Source of the DNA: CAVVYV01 sp963818205
GTDB lineage: Bacteria > Actinomycetota > Thermoleophilia > Solirubrobacterales > 70-9
Direction of reading: 5' to 3'
DNA: 64,000 nucleotides
Assembly (NCBI GenBank): GCA_963818205.1
Contig: CAWFRG010000014.1
Span: 186,001-250,000, forward strand
Both the position numbers and the translations under genes were made by a program. The notes beneath the pieces are model-generated. The model had not been told where the DNA came from, made no database searches, and saw only the letters and a list, made by a program, of their open reading frames with translations. Below, piece after piece: positions 1 to 9,982 of the stretch (the first letter of the stretch is position 1; each line of letters begins with the position of its first letter).

Positions 1-1140
1 CATGTCCACCGGCCCGTTCGCGGCGCCGCCGGCGTTGTGGAGAACCGTCCCGCCGACGTCGAAAGAGCCGGTGTCCTGGAAGATCGTGTCGGGATCGATC
101 AGCCCCTCCTCGAGTGCCGCGGTGGCCGTTATCGGCTTGAAGGCGGACCCGGTCGGATAGCCACCCTGGTCAGCGCGATCGATCAAGGGCGCTTCGGCCC
201 GATTCTCGAGCGAGCGGTACTCCGCCCGCGTGCGGGGCTTGGTGTAGAAGGTGGGGTCGTAGGTGGGGAAGGAGCCCATCGCGAGCACCGCCCCCGTGTG
301 GACGTTCATTGCCACGAAGGCGCCTGGCAACCCCTTGGACCTGAGCGCCGCCTCGCCGGTGGCCTGCAGGTCCAAATCGAGGGTCAGGCGCAGGTTGTCG
401 CCGGGACGGCCCGCTTCGCTGGCCAGGACCCCTCTCGGGCGGCCGAGGGCGTCCACCTGGATCCTTTCCTCGCCCGCGGTGCCGCGCAGGTATCGGTCGT
501 AGGTGTGCTCGACCCCCGCCTGGCCGATGATGTCGCCCGGCTCGAGCCCGTCGTACTGGGGCTCCTTCAGCTGCGCGGGGCCGACCTGGCCGACGAGCCC
601 GAGGACGTGGGCGGCAAGCAAGCCCTGCTTGTAGCTGCGGACGTAGGTGGGCTCGACGCTGACGCCGGGAAAGCGATCCCGGTGCTCGAGCAGGTAGAAC
701 AGCGTCCGGCGGTCGAGCCCCTGCCGGAGGACGATCGGATAGCCGCCAAGCCGTGGCGTCTCGCGGATCTTCCGCCGCAGCACCGCCGGCGAGAGGCCCG
801 CCAGCCGCCCGAGCGCGGCGAGCTCGTCGCGGCGCTCCCTCCGGGAGCTCGGCAGAGCCGCGGGCCGGAGCTCCAGCGTGATCACCGGCCGGTTCTCGAC
901 CAGGGCCCTCCCGCGCCGGTCGACGATCCCGCCCCGCGGCGCTTGCACCCTGAACTCTCGAACCCGGTTGTCGTTGGCGAGGGTTCGGTAGTGGTCGCCC
1001 GAGAGCACCTGCAGCGACCAGAGCCTCAGGAGGATCATCAGGAGCGCCGCGATCAGGAGCCCGGTCAGGACCGCGATCCGCACCGTCACCCCCGGCCTCA
1101 GCCGCGAGGGCACGTCCTCGGGTGGCTGCAGCAGGTACAC
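1..1140 (-). CDS. mrdA: Penicillin-binding protein 2 (peptidoglycan transpeptidase), C-terminus cut by window edge
   Basis: Elongation-specific transpeptidase that cross-links peptidoglycan together with RodA and MreB. Reading from a GTG at 1140, a single transmembrane segment follows at about residues 18-37. Next comes the PBP dimerisation region (APRGGIVDRRGRALVENRP, then ETPRLGGYPIVL) and the start of the transpeptidase domain. The SxxK site reads SAFKP inside YPTGSAFKPITATAALEEG. The rest, including SxN and KTG, lies left of the window. The reading frame has a TGA two codons before the GTG, so the start is tightly bounded. It lies directly downstream of mreB, which supports the elongasome role. 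The family assignment is firm; the start is moderately sure because the nearest strong Shine-Dalgarno belongs to an upstream 11-codon frame. Confidence 0.9.
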   Translation of the reverse strand, partial: MYLLQPPEDVPSRLRPGVTVRIAVLTGLLIAALLMILLRLWSLQVLSGDHYRTLANDNRVREFRVQAPRGGIVDRRGRALVENRPVITLELRPAALPSSRRERRDELAALGRLAGLSPAVLRRKIRETPRLGGYPIVLRQGLDRRTLFYLLEHRDRFPGVSVEPTYVRSYKQGLLAAHVLGLVGQVGPAQLKEPQYDGLEPGDIIGQAGVEHTYDRYLRGTAGEERIQVDALGRPRGVLASEAGRPGDNLRLTLDLDLQATGEAALRSKGLPGAFVAMNVHTGAVLAMGSFPTYDPTFYTKPRTRAEYRSLENRAEAPLIDRADQGGYPTGSAFKPITATAALEEGLIDPDTIFQDTGSFDVGGTVLHNAGGAANGPVDM

Positions 1141-1143
1141 CGC

Positions 1144-1179
1144 TCAACCAGCCTCGATCCAGATCCAGGCGAGGGTCAT
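1144..1179 (-). CDS. Possible 11-codon leader ORF before PBP2
   Basis: An ATG at 1179 is preceded by a strong GAGGAGG ribosome site and encodes MTLAWIWIEAG followed by TGA. The stop is in the same frame as the PBP2 gene and lies one codon (GCG) before its GTG start. It could be a leader peptide that couples mrdA translation to mreB. Alternatively it could be the true N-terminus interrupted by a stop, or chance. No homology can be claimed. Confidence 0.3.
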   Translation of the reverse strand: MTLAWIWIEAG

Positions 1180-1201
1180 CCTGTGCCTCCTCAGACGTCG
1201 A

Positions 1202-2242
<1,041 letters not shown>

Positions 2243-2318
2243 TTTTCGAGTTGAGTCGAAGCTTGCTCGCCAATGTACCGGAGGCCCCTTCAAGCCCGCA
2301 AATTCCGGGGATTTCCCG

Positions 2319-2900
2319 CTAGCGGCGAGCGAGGAGCTCGGGAGCGAGCTGGAGGAGCAACCCGATCGGCAACCCGATCACGTTGGAGACGTCCCCTCGA
2401 ACCGATTCGACGAGCGCCGAGCCGAGGCCCTGGATCGCATAGGAGCCGGCCCGGCCGCGCCACTCGCCGGAGACGAGATAGGCCTCGATCAGGGCCGGCT
2501 CGAGCTCCCGGAAGCGAACCGTTGAGCTGGCCACACCCTCACGCGTGGCCGGGCGCCCGATCGAATCCTCCTCGGGCCCGAGCAGGGCGATCGCGCCGAG
2601 CACCTGGTGCTCTCGGCCCGAGAGCCGCTCGAGATGGCTCCGCGCCTCGTCCTCGCCGCCGGGCTGCCCAAGCGCCTGTCCGTCAAGGGCGACCTCGGTG
2701 TCGCCACCAATCACAAGGGTGCCCGGGCGCGCGGCGGCCGCGACCGTCGCCGCCTTCCACCTGGCGTTCTCCAGCACGATCTCCTCCGGGTCCCCTTCGG
2801 TGATCTCGTCGATCATCGGCTCCACGACCTCGATCTCGAGCCCGAGGGCCTCGAGCAGGGCTCGCCGCTGCGGCGACCCGGAGGCGAGGACGAGCGCTAT
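2319..2900 (-). CDS. maf: Maf-family nucleotide pyrophosphatase
   Basis: House-cleaning NTP pyrophosphatase (septum-formation inhibitor family) that hydrolyses non-canonical nucleotides. The N-terminal signature LVLASGSPQRRALLEALGL is followed by VIGGDTEVALDG (catalytic Asp), the SGREHQV segment and the C-terminal SNVIGLPIGLL. The conserved N-terminus lies upstream of the first internal ATG (2825), and no ATG, GTG or TTG precedes it in frame. The best start is an ATA at 2900-2898, five bases after GGGGAGCGG. ATA starts are rare, so a CTG-like start or a local error are alternatives. It ends about 75 bp before mreB and begins 16 bp after ndk, probably in one operon. Confidence 0.85.
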   Translation of the reverse strand: MALVLASGSPQRRALLEALGLEIEVVEPMIDEITEGDPEEIVLENARWKAATVAAAARPGTLVIGGDTEVALDGQALGQPGGEDEARSHLERLSGREHQVLGAIALLGPEEDSIGRPATREGVASSTVRFRELEPALIEAYLVSGEWRGRAGSYAIQGLGSALVESVRGDVSNVIGLPIGLLLQLAPELLARR

Positions 2901-2916
2901 AGCCGCTCCCCGGCCC

Positions 2917-3327
2917 TCAGAGCTCGGGAAACCAGATCCCGATCTCGCGCTCGGCCGACTCGGCCGAGTCCGAGCCGTGGACGAGGTTGAAGGTGACCCC
3001 GGTCCCGAACTCGCCGCGGATCGAGCCGGCGTCCGCCTCGATCGGATCGGTGGCGCCGATCACCTGGCGGGCGGCGGCCACCGCGTTCGGGCCCGCAAGC
3101 ACGAATGCGACCAGCGGCCCCCGGGTGATGAAGTTGACGAGCTCGCCGAAGAAGGGCTTTTCCTTGTGCTCCTCGTAGTGCACGTTTGCGAGCTCCTTGT
3201 CGGCCTCCATCAGCTTCATCGCTGTGATCCTCAAGCCCTTGCGCTCGAAGCGGGCGATCACCTCACCGGTGAGGGCGCGCTCGAATGCGTCGGGCTTGAC
3301 CAGGATCAGGGTGCGCTCGGTGGCCAT
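2917..3327 (-). CDS. ndk: Nucleoside diphosphate kinase
   Basis: Transfers the gamma phosphate between nucleoside di- and triphosphates through a phosphohistidine, balancing NTP pools. The 136-aa length is typical. Visible motifs are TLILVKPDAFER at the start, the Kpn-loop region FGTGVTFNLVHGSDS with the active-site His, and the closing ESAEREIGIWF. It precedes maf with a short gap and is probably co-transcribed. Confidence 0.97.
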   Translation of the reverse strand: MATERTLILVKPDAFERALTGEVIARFERKGLRITAMKLMEADKELANVHYEEHKEKPFFGELVNFITRGPLVAFVLAGPNAVAAARQVIGATDPIEADAGSIRGEFGTGVTFNLVHGSDSAESAEREIGIWFPEL

Positions 3328-3380
3328 CAGATCTAAGGCGGGGAAGCTAGCGAGATCTGTTCGGGGAGGGCGAGCGTCCG

Positions 3381-4058
3381 TCAGCTGCTGGGGCGCTGCC
3401 CGCTGGGGCGCTGCCCGCTGGGGCGCTGCCCGCTGGGGCGCTGCTGCGAGCGTCCCTGGGCGCCGACGGCAGAGCGCTGCGGGCGGTCACGGCTCGGCCG
3501 GTCGCGGCTCGGCCCGTCGCCGCTGGGCGTCCCCGAGGAGCGCTGGCTTGCCGTCCGGGCCTGACGGGCGGGACGGCGCCCGCCGCGGGTTGCCGTCTCG
3601 CGCCGCTCGCGGGTCTTCCGAACCTCGGTCTCGCAATATGGGCAGATCCCCCACTTCGGGTCGAGCGGCTTGTGGCACTTCCGGCAGGGATTTCGCAACC
3701 GCCGCTCGCAGTTTGGGCATCGAAGGAAGTTGGCGGCGATCGGGTACTCGCAGTGCGGGCAGGACTGTTCGATCAGCTGCCGCAGGCGCAGCTCCGCTGC
3801 TCGCAGCTCGAGCTCGCGCTCCTCGCGGTCCTCGAGGAACTCCGGCGGCCGCAGGATCGTGTAGATGACCGTGCCGAGGAAGGGGAAGACGGAGGCGGCG
3901 GTCGCGCAGGCGATCAGCACCGGATCCTCGATCCGCCGGCGAGCGTCGAGGTAGGTCCAGTAGATCAGCGCCAGGTAGACGACGATCAGAAAGACGACCA
4001 GCAGATTTATGACGAGGCCGAGCGCCCCGCCGTCTATTCCGAATAGCGCTAGGAGCAT
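3381..4058 (-). CDS. Membrane-anchored double zinc-ribbon protein with C-terminal QRPSG repeats
   Basis: 225 aa. Two N-terminal hydrophobic segments (about residues 10-35 and 48-68) are followed by a short charged coil and two zinc ribbons with CxxC pairs (CPHCEYP...CPNCERR and CRKCHKPLDPKWGICPYCETE). The tail is a disordered, Arg/Ser/Pro-rich region ending in four near-identical QRPSG units, coded by a perfect 15-bp tandem repeat at about 3380-3440. Related proteins are usually called zinc-ribbon domain proteins of unknown role. The topology suggests a cytoplasmic zinc ribbon tethered to the membrane. The repeat number could vary between strains. Confidence 0.7.
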   Translation of the reverse strand: MLLALFGIDGGALGLVINLLVVFLIVVYLALIYWTYLDARRRIEDPVLIACATAASVFPFLGTVIYTILRPPEFLEDREERELELRAAELRLRQLIEQSCPHCEYPIAANFLRCPNCERRLRNPCRKCHKPLDPKWGICPYCETEVRKTRERRETATRGGRRPARQARTASQRSSGTPSGDGPSRDRPSRDRPQRSAVGAQGRSQQRPSGQRPSGQRPSGQRPSS

Positions 4059-4112
4059 GGGAGTGAGAGCGCGAGTCTACGTAGTTCCTTGTGTGGGGGT
4101 GGAACCCTGCTC

Positions 4113-4232
4113 TCAGAGGAAAAGCAGGCCGAAAACGTAGCCGACTGCGAAGAAAACCAGGATCACCACCGCGACAACGATGGCGACCAGGCCCATCATC
4201 GTCAGGAGCTCGCCGCGCGCCTCTCGATCCAT
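4113..4232 (-). CDS. Small single-pass membrane protein (39 aa)
   Basis: An ATG at 4232 opens MDREARGELLTMMGLVAIV and continues into a hydrophobic stretch of about 25 residues ending ...GLLFL. The gene overlaps the last 31 bp of folC in another frame, so it is probably translated as a coupled downstream gene. An acidic/basic N-terminus followed by one helix is a common layout for bacterial small membrane proteins. No function is recognisable. Confidence 0.55.
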   Translation of the reverse strand: MDREARGELLTMMGLVAIVVAVVILVFFAVGYVFGLLFL

Positions 4233-5480
4233 ATAGAGCTCAGAAGGTAGTGGCTACCGGTCGCCAGCGCGATCCCGTCGCGCTTCCTGGCAAGCTCGCG
4301 CGCCCGGCGCCAGGCGTCGATCGGGTCGACCACCGACTCGGCCTCCACCCCAGCGTCGCGGCACAGCGAAACCAGCTCTGAAGCGAGGTGCGCGCGGCCG
4401 CTGGGACGCCCCGAGCCCTCGATCGCCTCAGCTGGGATCTCGGTGCAGACGAAGGAGGAAATCGCGGGCGCGAGGGCGTTGACGATTCGCGCCGCGTCCT
4501 TGTCCTCGAGCACGGCGAGGCAGCAGACGATCTCGCGGCCGTCCGTGAGCTCCGGAAGCAGCTCGAACAGCGCCCGAGCCCCGTCGGGGTTGTGGGCGGC
4601 GTCGAAGATCACCGGTGGCTCGCCGGGGATCAGCTCGGCGCGCCCTGGGATCCGAACGCCGGCCAAGGCTCGGGTCATCGCTTCGGGCTCCATCGGCTCC
4701 GCACGACCGAGCGTTTCCTGCGCCGCCGTCCGCGCCAGCGCAAGGTTCAACGCCTGGAAACCCCGCAGGGACGGCCAGCGGCGATCTTCCGGCGATCCCT
4801 CGTCAAAGACGACGGGCCGAGGCTGTATTTGGGTCGCGTGGCGATTCTCGACTTCGCGCTCCACAACCGGCTCGACTGCGGCGGGGAGCTCGCCCCGGAC
4901 CAGGATCGTGTGGTCCCGCAAGACCGCCAGCTTCTCCGCCGCGATCTCCTCGAGCGTCTCCCCCAGCCACTCGGTGTGGTCGAGCCCGACCGAGGTCAGC
5001 ACGGTCAGCTTCGAGGGGATCACGTTGGTGGCGTCGAGGCGGCCGCCGAGACCGGCCTCGATCACCGCGTACTCGACCCTCGCCTCGGCGAAGGCGATGA
5101 AGGCGGCCGCGGTGAGGAGCTCGAACTGGGTCACCGGCCCCTCCTCGCCGGCGGCGCGGTCGGCGACCCGCGCCGACTGCTCGGCGCCGCTCTACCGCCG
5201 CGTCGAAGGCCCGCTCGGAGATCGGCTCCCCATGAATCAGGATCCGCTCGCGCCAGGACAGGATGTGGGGCGAGACGTAGGCGCCGGTGCTGACCCCGGA
5301 CGCCTCGAGCAGCGCCGCGGTCATCCGGCTAACCGACGTCTTGCCGTTGGTGCCGACGACGTGGATCGAGGCGAAGCGGTTCTGCGGCATCCCGAGCAGC
5401 GAGCAGAGCCGGCGCATCCGCTCGAGCCCGAGCCGCCAGCCGAGGACCTCACGTCCTCGGAGAATCTCCTCCGCGCTCAG
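4202..5480 (-). CDS. folC: Folylpolyglutamate synthase/dihydrofolate synthase, apparent frameshift near 5188
   Basis: Mur-ligase-family ATPase that adds glutamate to folates. The N-terminal piece has RLGLERMRRLCSLLGMPQ and the P-loop HVVGTNGKTS. The C-terminal piece has VTQFELLTAAAF, EAGLGGRLDATNVI, SVGLDHTEWLG and VIFDAAHNPDGARALFELL. The pieces lie in different frames, and removing one base in CGGCGCCG near 5188 restores AVER-AEQSARVADRAAGEEG. The likely start is a CTG at 5480 that overlaps the valS stop as CTGA after a GGAGGAG site; the first ATG (5417) would cut off conserved N-terminal sequence. I read the break as a sequencing indel rather than a dead gene, because both halves are well conserved. 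Confidence 0.85.
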
Positions 5481-8050
5481 CCCAGCTCCTCCAACTCCGC
5501 CTTGTAGGCCTCGAGCTTGGACCGCTCGGCGTCGACGACGTCGGCGGGGGCCTTGGCGATGAAGCCCTCGTTGGCGAGCTTCCCCTCACCCCTTTTCACC
5601 TCCGCGCGCAGGCTCTCGCGCCGCTCCTCGATCCGGGCCCTGATCGCTTCCGGGTCGACCCCCTCGGTCTCGAGCAACTCGACCCCCTCCACCGTGGCGA
5701 TCCCCTCACCGCCCCCGGAGTCGAACTCCACCCGCGCCAGGCGGTTGACCAGCTCGTGGGGCTTGGCGCCGTTGGCACGCGCCGACAGAACCTGTCCAGC
5801 CGGCACCCCGGCGAGGTCGCGCCAGCGCCGCAGCGCCCGGGTGAGCTTGATCGCGGCCCCGATCTCCTCCTCGGCAGCGTCGTCGAGCAGGGAATCGTCG
5901 GCCTCGGGGAACGGATGAATCACGAGCGCCTCGCTCTCCGGGCGCGGCAGATAGGAGTAGATCTCCTCGCTGACGAACGGGATCAGCGGGTGGGCGAGGG
6001 CCAGCACCTGCTCGAGCGCCCAGAGGAGGCTCGCCGAGGCGTCCTCGTCGCCGTCGTAGAGGCGGGGCTTGGCGATCTCCAGATACCAGTCGCAGAGCTC
6101 CGACCAGAAGAACTCATAGAGATCGAGAGCGGCGTGAGCGAAGTCGTACGCCTCGATGCTCGCGGTCGTTGAGCCAACCGCACGCTGCAGGCGGGAGGCG
6201 ATCCAGCGGTCCTCCACCAGGTTCGTCGCCGGCTTCGCGGCGACCGCCTCTCCTTCGGCGGGGATCGCGTTGAGCAGGATCAGCCGGGAGGCGTTCCACA
6301 TCTTGTTGGCGAGGTCGCGTCCCTGCTGGACGCGCGCCTGCGAGAAGCGGACGTCCTGGGCCGAGGACATCGCCAGCAGGCCAAAGCGCAGGGCGTCGGC
6401 GCCGTGCTCCGCGATCTCGTCGAGAGGGTCGATCCCGGTGCCGAGGCTCTTCGACATCCGCCGCCCGTCCGGCGCCTGGATCACCGAGTGCACGTATACG
6501 TCGCTGAAGGGGACCTCGCCGGTGAACTCGAGCGAGGTCATGATCATCCGCGCGACCCAGAGAAAGATGATGTCCCTCGCGGTGACCAGTACGTCGGTCG
6601 GAAAGAACGCCCGGTATTCCGGTGCCTCGGTGTCGGGCCAGCCGAGAGTGGCGAAGGGCCAGAGCGCCGAGCTGAACCAGGTGTCGAGCACGTCGGATTC
6701 CTGCTCCCAGCCGTCGCCCTCGGGCGGCTGCTCGCCGACGTAGATCTCGGGTTCCTCGTCGGGGTCGCCGCGGTACCAGACCGGCAGCCGGTGCCCCCAC
6801 CACAGCTGGCGGGAGATCGCCCAGGGCCGGATTCGCTCGAGCCAATCGGTGTAGACGCGGGTATGTGGCTCGGCCGGGATGAACCGCACTCGCCCGTCCC
6901 GGACGACCTCGATCGCGGGCTTCGCCATCTCATCCATCCGGCAGAACCACTGCAGCGAGATCAGCGGCTCGATCCGCTCTCCCGAGCGATGGGAGAACGG
7001 CACGGTATGGGTGTATGGCTCCTCACCGCGAAGCAGTCCCTGCTCGCGAAGCTCAGAGACGACCGCCTCCTGCGCCTCCTGCGCGGTCATCCGTCGGAAG
7101 CGCTCCGGCGCGGCGTCGGTGATCCGCCCGTCCTCTCCGATCACCGAGATCTCCTCCAGGCCGTGCTCGCGGCCGATCTCGAAGTCGTTCGGGTCGTGAC
7201 CGGGCGTGATCTTCAGCGCTCCGGTGCCGAACTCCGGATCGACGTGCTCGTCGGCGATCACCGGCAGCCGGCGGTCGACGAGCGGCAGGATCGCGTTCTT
7301 GCCGATCACGTCGCGGTATCGGTCGTCGTTGGGATTCACGGCGACGGCGGTGTCGGCGAGCATCGTCTCCGGCCGCACCGTGGCGACGATCAGCTCTCCC
7401 CGATCTTCGAGCGGATAGGCGATCTCGTAGAGCGTGTCGGTGACCTCGCGGTTCTCGACCTCGAGGTCGGAGATCGCCGAGTGTGAGCCCGGGTCCCAGT
7501 TGACCATGAAGTTGCCGCGGTAGATGTAGCCCTTCTCGTAGAGGGCGACGAAGACCCGGTAGACCGCCCGGACGTAGCCCTCGTCGAGGGTGAAGCGCTC
7601 GCGGTCGTAGTCGCAGGAGGCGCCGAGGCGCTTGTACTGCTCGACGATGGTCGAGCCGTAGCGGGCCTGCCACTTCCAGACGCGATTGAGGAACTCGTCG
7701 CGGCCGAGTTCCTGCCGGGTCTTGCCCTCCTCGGCCAGCTCCTTCTCGACTACCGCCTGGGTGGCGATCCCCGCGTGATCGGTTCCCAGGACCCAGATCG
7801 TGTTCCTCCCCCGCATCCGGTTGAGGCGGATCAACACGTCCTGGATCGCGCCGTTGAGCGCATGACCCATGTGGAGGGCGCCGGTGACGTTCGGCGGCGG
7901 GATCGAGATCGAGTAGTTCTCCTCGGGTGAGCCCTCCGCGGGCGGGTGGAACCAGCCGCCCTCCATCCAGCGCTCGAAAACGCGCTGCTCGACCGCGCCG
8001 GGGTCCCAGCGGGTCGTCGCTTCCAGGGTCTTTCTCTGGTCTGCATCCAC
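5477..8050 (-). CDS. valS: Valyl-tRNA synthetase
   Basis: Class I aminoacyl-tRNA synthetase charging tRNA-Val, with a CP1 editing domain. 857 aa, GTG start. The HIGH signature appears as PPPNVTGALHMGHAL near residue 55. The editing domain contains TVRPETMLADTAVAVNP and the zinc/CP region. The KMSKS loop reads GRRMSKSLGTGIDPLDEI, with DTWFSSALWPFATLGWP just before it. The C-terminus has the anticodon-binding domain and a short Lys/Glu/Arg-rich coiled-coil arm. The stop overlaps the folC start. This is a complete, ordinary gene. Confidence 0.98.
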   Translation of the reverse strand: MDADQRKTLEATTRWDPGAVEQRVFERWMEGGWFHPPAEGSPEENYSISIPPPNVTGALHMGHALNGAIQDVLIRLNRMRGRNTIWVLGTDHAGIATQAVVEKELAEEGKTRQELGRDEFLNRVWKWQARYGSTIVEQYKRLGASCDYDRERFTLDEGYVRAVYRVFVALYEKGYIYRGNFMVNWDPGSHSAISDLEVENREVTDTLYEIAYPLEDRGELIVATVRPETMLADTAVAVNPNDDRYRDVIGKNAILPLVDRRLPVIADEHVDPEFGTGALKITPGHDPNDFEIGREHGLEEISVIGEDGRITDAAPERFRRMTAQEAQEAVVSELREQGLLRGEEPYTHTVPFSHRSGERIEPLISLQWFCRMDEMAKPAIEVVRDGRVRFIPAEPHTRVYTDWLERIRPWAISRQLWWGHRLPVWYRGDPDEEPEIYVGEQPPEGDGWEQESDVLDTWFSSALWPFATLGWPDTEAPEYRAFFPTDVLVTARDIIFLWVARMIMTSLEFTGEVPFSDVYVHSVIQAPDGRRMSKSLGTGIDPLDEIAEHGADALRFGLLAMSSAQDVRFSQARVQQGRDLANKMWNASRLILLNAIPAEGEAVAAKPATNLVEDRWIASRLQRAVGSTTASIEAYDFAHAALDLYEFFWSELCDWYLEIAKPRLYDGDEDASASLLWALEQVLALAHPLIPFVSEEIYSYLPRPESEALVIHPFPEADDSLLDDAAEEEIGAAIKLTRALRRWRDLAGVPAGQVLSARANGAKPHELVNRLARVEFDSGGGEGIATVEGVELLETEGVDPEAIRARIEERRESLRAEVKRGEGKLANEGFIAKAPADVVDAERSKLEAYKAELEELG

Positions 8051-8158
8051 TCGCCGCCGATGTTAATCAGCGCCCGCGAGGGTTGATGGGGTTAGGCGCG
8101 TGCGTGGATAACCCACACCCCTCCAGCCCGGATCGCGGCGATCCTTCACACTTCCGGC

Positions 8159-8440
8159 ATGAGCCCCACTCGCCAGACCGTCCGCAGGGTGACGCTCGGC
8201 CCGGATCACCAGCCTCGGGGTCGGGTTCACTACTTCGTCTGGGGCTTCCCGATCTCGCGCCCGGCGCTGCTCGAGATCATCAAGCCGACACTGGGCGACG
8301 CCTGCCACATGGTCTACGTGGACTCCAACGACTACCAGCTCGCCGAGAGCTGGCACCCGACCGTCGGCGCCGCGGTCCTCCATGCCAAGTGGGAGTTCGG
8401 CGTCGAGCCGGACGACTGGGAGGTTCTCGTAGAGGCATAA
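8159..8440 (+). CDS. Hypothetical protein, 93 aa
   Basis: Strong third-position GC and amino-acid use like its neighbours suggest a real gene. The sequence has motifs VHYFVWGFPISRPALLEIIKP and HMVYVDSNDYQLAESWHPTV, with no signal peptide or transmembrane helix. No clear ribosome site lies upstream of the ATG at 8159. I recognise no family. It sits alone on the plus strand between valS and clpX and is followed by a hairpin-rich repeat region (8442-8560). Confidence 0.55.
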   Translation: MSPTRQTVRRVTLGPDHQPRGRVHYFVWGFPISRPALLEIIKPTLGDACHMVYVDSNDYQLAESWHPTVGAAVLHAKWEFGVEPDDWEVLVEA

Positions 8441-8473
8441 GTCGGGGCCGCCAGCGGCCGCCCCGCACGGATC

Positions 8474-8515
8474 AAACGGGTCGCTCCTCGGCTTCGCCTG
8501 CGGAGCGCCCTCGCA
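8474..8515 (+). repeat. REP-like dispersed palindrome, copy A
   Basis: A 42-bp element with core CTCGGCTTCGCCTGCGGAG, able to fold as a hairpin (GCTCC...GGAGC). It is nearly identical to 53541-53582 and, inverted, to 45068-45105. It is intergenic here, just after the 93-aa gene and close to a second hairpin pair (GCGGCCTTGCGGCC at about 8552). Confidence 0.75.
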
Positions 8516-8561
8516 CTATGGGCTTCGCCCTACGCTCCTGAGTACGGCGGCCTTGCGGCCC

Positions 8562-9860
8562 CTAGGCCGTCCGCTCGCCCAGCGCCTCGTCGCCGTCGGC
8601 GGCGTCCTGCTCGCCGGTGGCGTCGGTGACCAGCATCGGCTTCAGGCCCTTCTCGATCGTCTCCCGGGTCACCAGGCACTTGCTGACGTCGCCCCGCGAC
8701 GGGAGCTCGAACTGGACGTCCAGCAGCGTCTCCTCGAGGATCGAGCGGAGGCCGCGGGCGCCGGTCTCCCGTTCCAGGGCCTTGTCGGCGATCGCGCCGA
8801 GGGACTCAGGGGCGAAGACCAGCTCGATGTCGTCGAACTGGAAGAAGCGGTGGAACTGGCGGACGAGGGCGTTGCGCGGCTCGGTCAGGATCGTGATCAG
8901 GTCTTCGCGGGTGAGCTGGTGGATCGGGGAGACGACCGGCATCCGCCCGATGAACTCGGGGATCAGCCCGTACTCCATCAGGTCCTCTGGGAGGACCCGC
9001 TCGAAGGTCTCGCCGGCATCCTTCTCCGTCGCCGAGGTGACCTCGGCCCCGAAGCCGACGCCGTGGTTCCCGATCCGCTTCTCGATCACGTGCTCCAGCT
9101 GTCCGAAGGAGCCGCCGCAGACGAAGAGGATGTTCGAGGTGTCGATCGTGAGGAACTCCTGATGCGGGTGCTTGCGCCCGCCCTGGGGGGGCACCGAAGC
9201 GGTTGTGCCCTCGAGGATCTTCAGCAGCGCCTGCTGGACTCCCTCACCCGAGACGTCGCGGGTGATCGATGGGTTGTCGGCCTTGCGGGCGATCTTGTCG
9301 ATCTCGTCGATGTAGATGATCCCCGTCTCCGCCTTCTTCACGTCGAAGTCGGCGGCTTGGATCAGCTTCAAGAGGATGTTCTCGACGTCCTCGCCGACGT
9401 AGCCCGCCTCGGTCAGCGCGGTGGCGTCGGCGATCGCGAAGGGGACGTTGAGGATCTTGGCCAGCGTCTGGGCGAGCAGGGTCTTGCCGCAGCCGGTCGG
9501 GCCGAGCAGGAGGATGTTCGACTTCTGCAGCTCGATCGCGCCGTCGCCCTCCTGGTCGGTGGACGACATCTGCACCCGCTTGTAGTGGTTGTAGACGGCC
9601 ACCGAGAGCGCTCGCTTGGCGCCGTCCTGACCGACCACGTATTCGTTGAGGACCTCGTAGATCTCCTTCGGCTTCGGCAGGTTCTCGAGCTCGAAGCTGG
9701 GAGGAGCGGTGAGTTCCTCGTCGATGATCTCGTTGCAGAGGTCGATGCATTCGTCGCAGATGTAGACGCCGGGGCCGGCGATCAGCTTCTTGACTTGGCG
9801 CTGCGACTTGCCGCAGAAGCTGCAGAGGAGCTGCTCGTTGGATTCGGTGGGACGTGCCAG
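8562..9860 (-). CDS. clpX: ATP-dependent Clp protease ATP-binding subunit ClpX, CTG start
   Basis: AAA+ unfoldase that feeds substrates to ClpP. The N-terminal zinc-binding domain reads LLCSFCGKSQRQVKKL with a second pair CDECIDLC. It is followed by Walker A LLGPTGCGKTLLAQTLAK, Walker B GIIYIDEIDKIARK, the RKH-type pore segment and the IGF-equivalent loop region. Homologues begin MARPTESNEQLLCSFC; here LARPTESNEQ starts at a CTG (9860-9858), eight bases after AGGAG, with no ATG, GTG or TTG in frame. CTG is therefore the likely initiator. 432 aa, as expected. It lies downstream of clpP and the M23 gene in the same direction. Confidence 0.95.
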   Translation of the reverse strand: MARPTESNEQLLCSFCGKSQRQVKKLIAGPGVYICDECIDLCNEIIDEELTAPPSFELENLPKPKEIYEVLNEYVVGQDGAKRALSVAVYNHYKRVQMSSTDQEGDGAIELQKSNILLLGPTGCGKTLLAQTLAKILNVPFAIADATALTEAGYVGEDVENILLKLIQAADFDVKKAETGIIYIDEIDKIARKADNPSITRDVSGEGVQQALLKILEGTTASVPPQGGRKHPHQEFLTIDTSNILFVCGGSFGQLEHVIEKRIGNHGVGFGAEVTSATEKDAGETFERVLPEDLMEYGLIPEFIGRMPVVSPIHQLTREDLITILTEPRNALVRQFHRFFQFDDIELVFAPESLGAIADKALERETGARGLRSILEETLLDVQFELPSRGDVSKCLVTRETIEKGLKPMLVTDATGEQDAADGDEALGERTA

Positions 9861-9982
9861 CGGAATGACTCCTGTATCTCGGCTTCGCCGCCCGAGTGCG
9901 CTTCCTCGCTGAAGCTTAGAAGACGCCCGGCATTGGCCTGACGCGTTCGGTTACGCCACCGGCGGCCGGTTTCCTTCCGCGT

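Noticed and set aside
3380..3440. Possible CRISPR-like array
   Set aside because: The units are contiguous 15-bp tandem copies inside a coding frame with no spacers.
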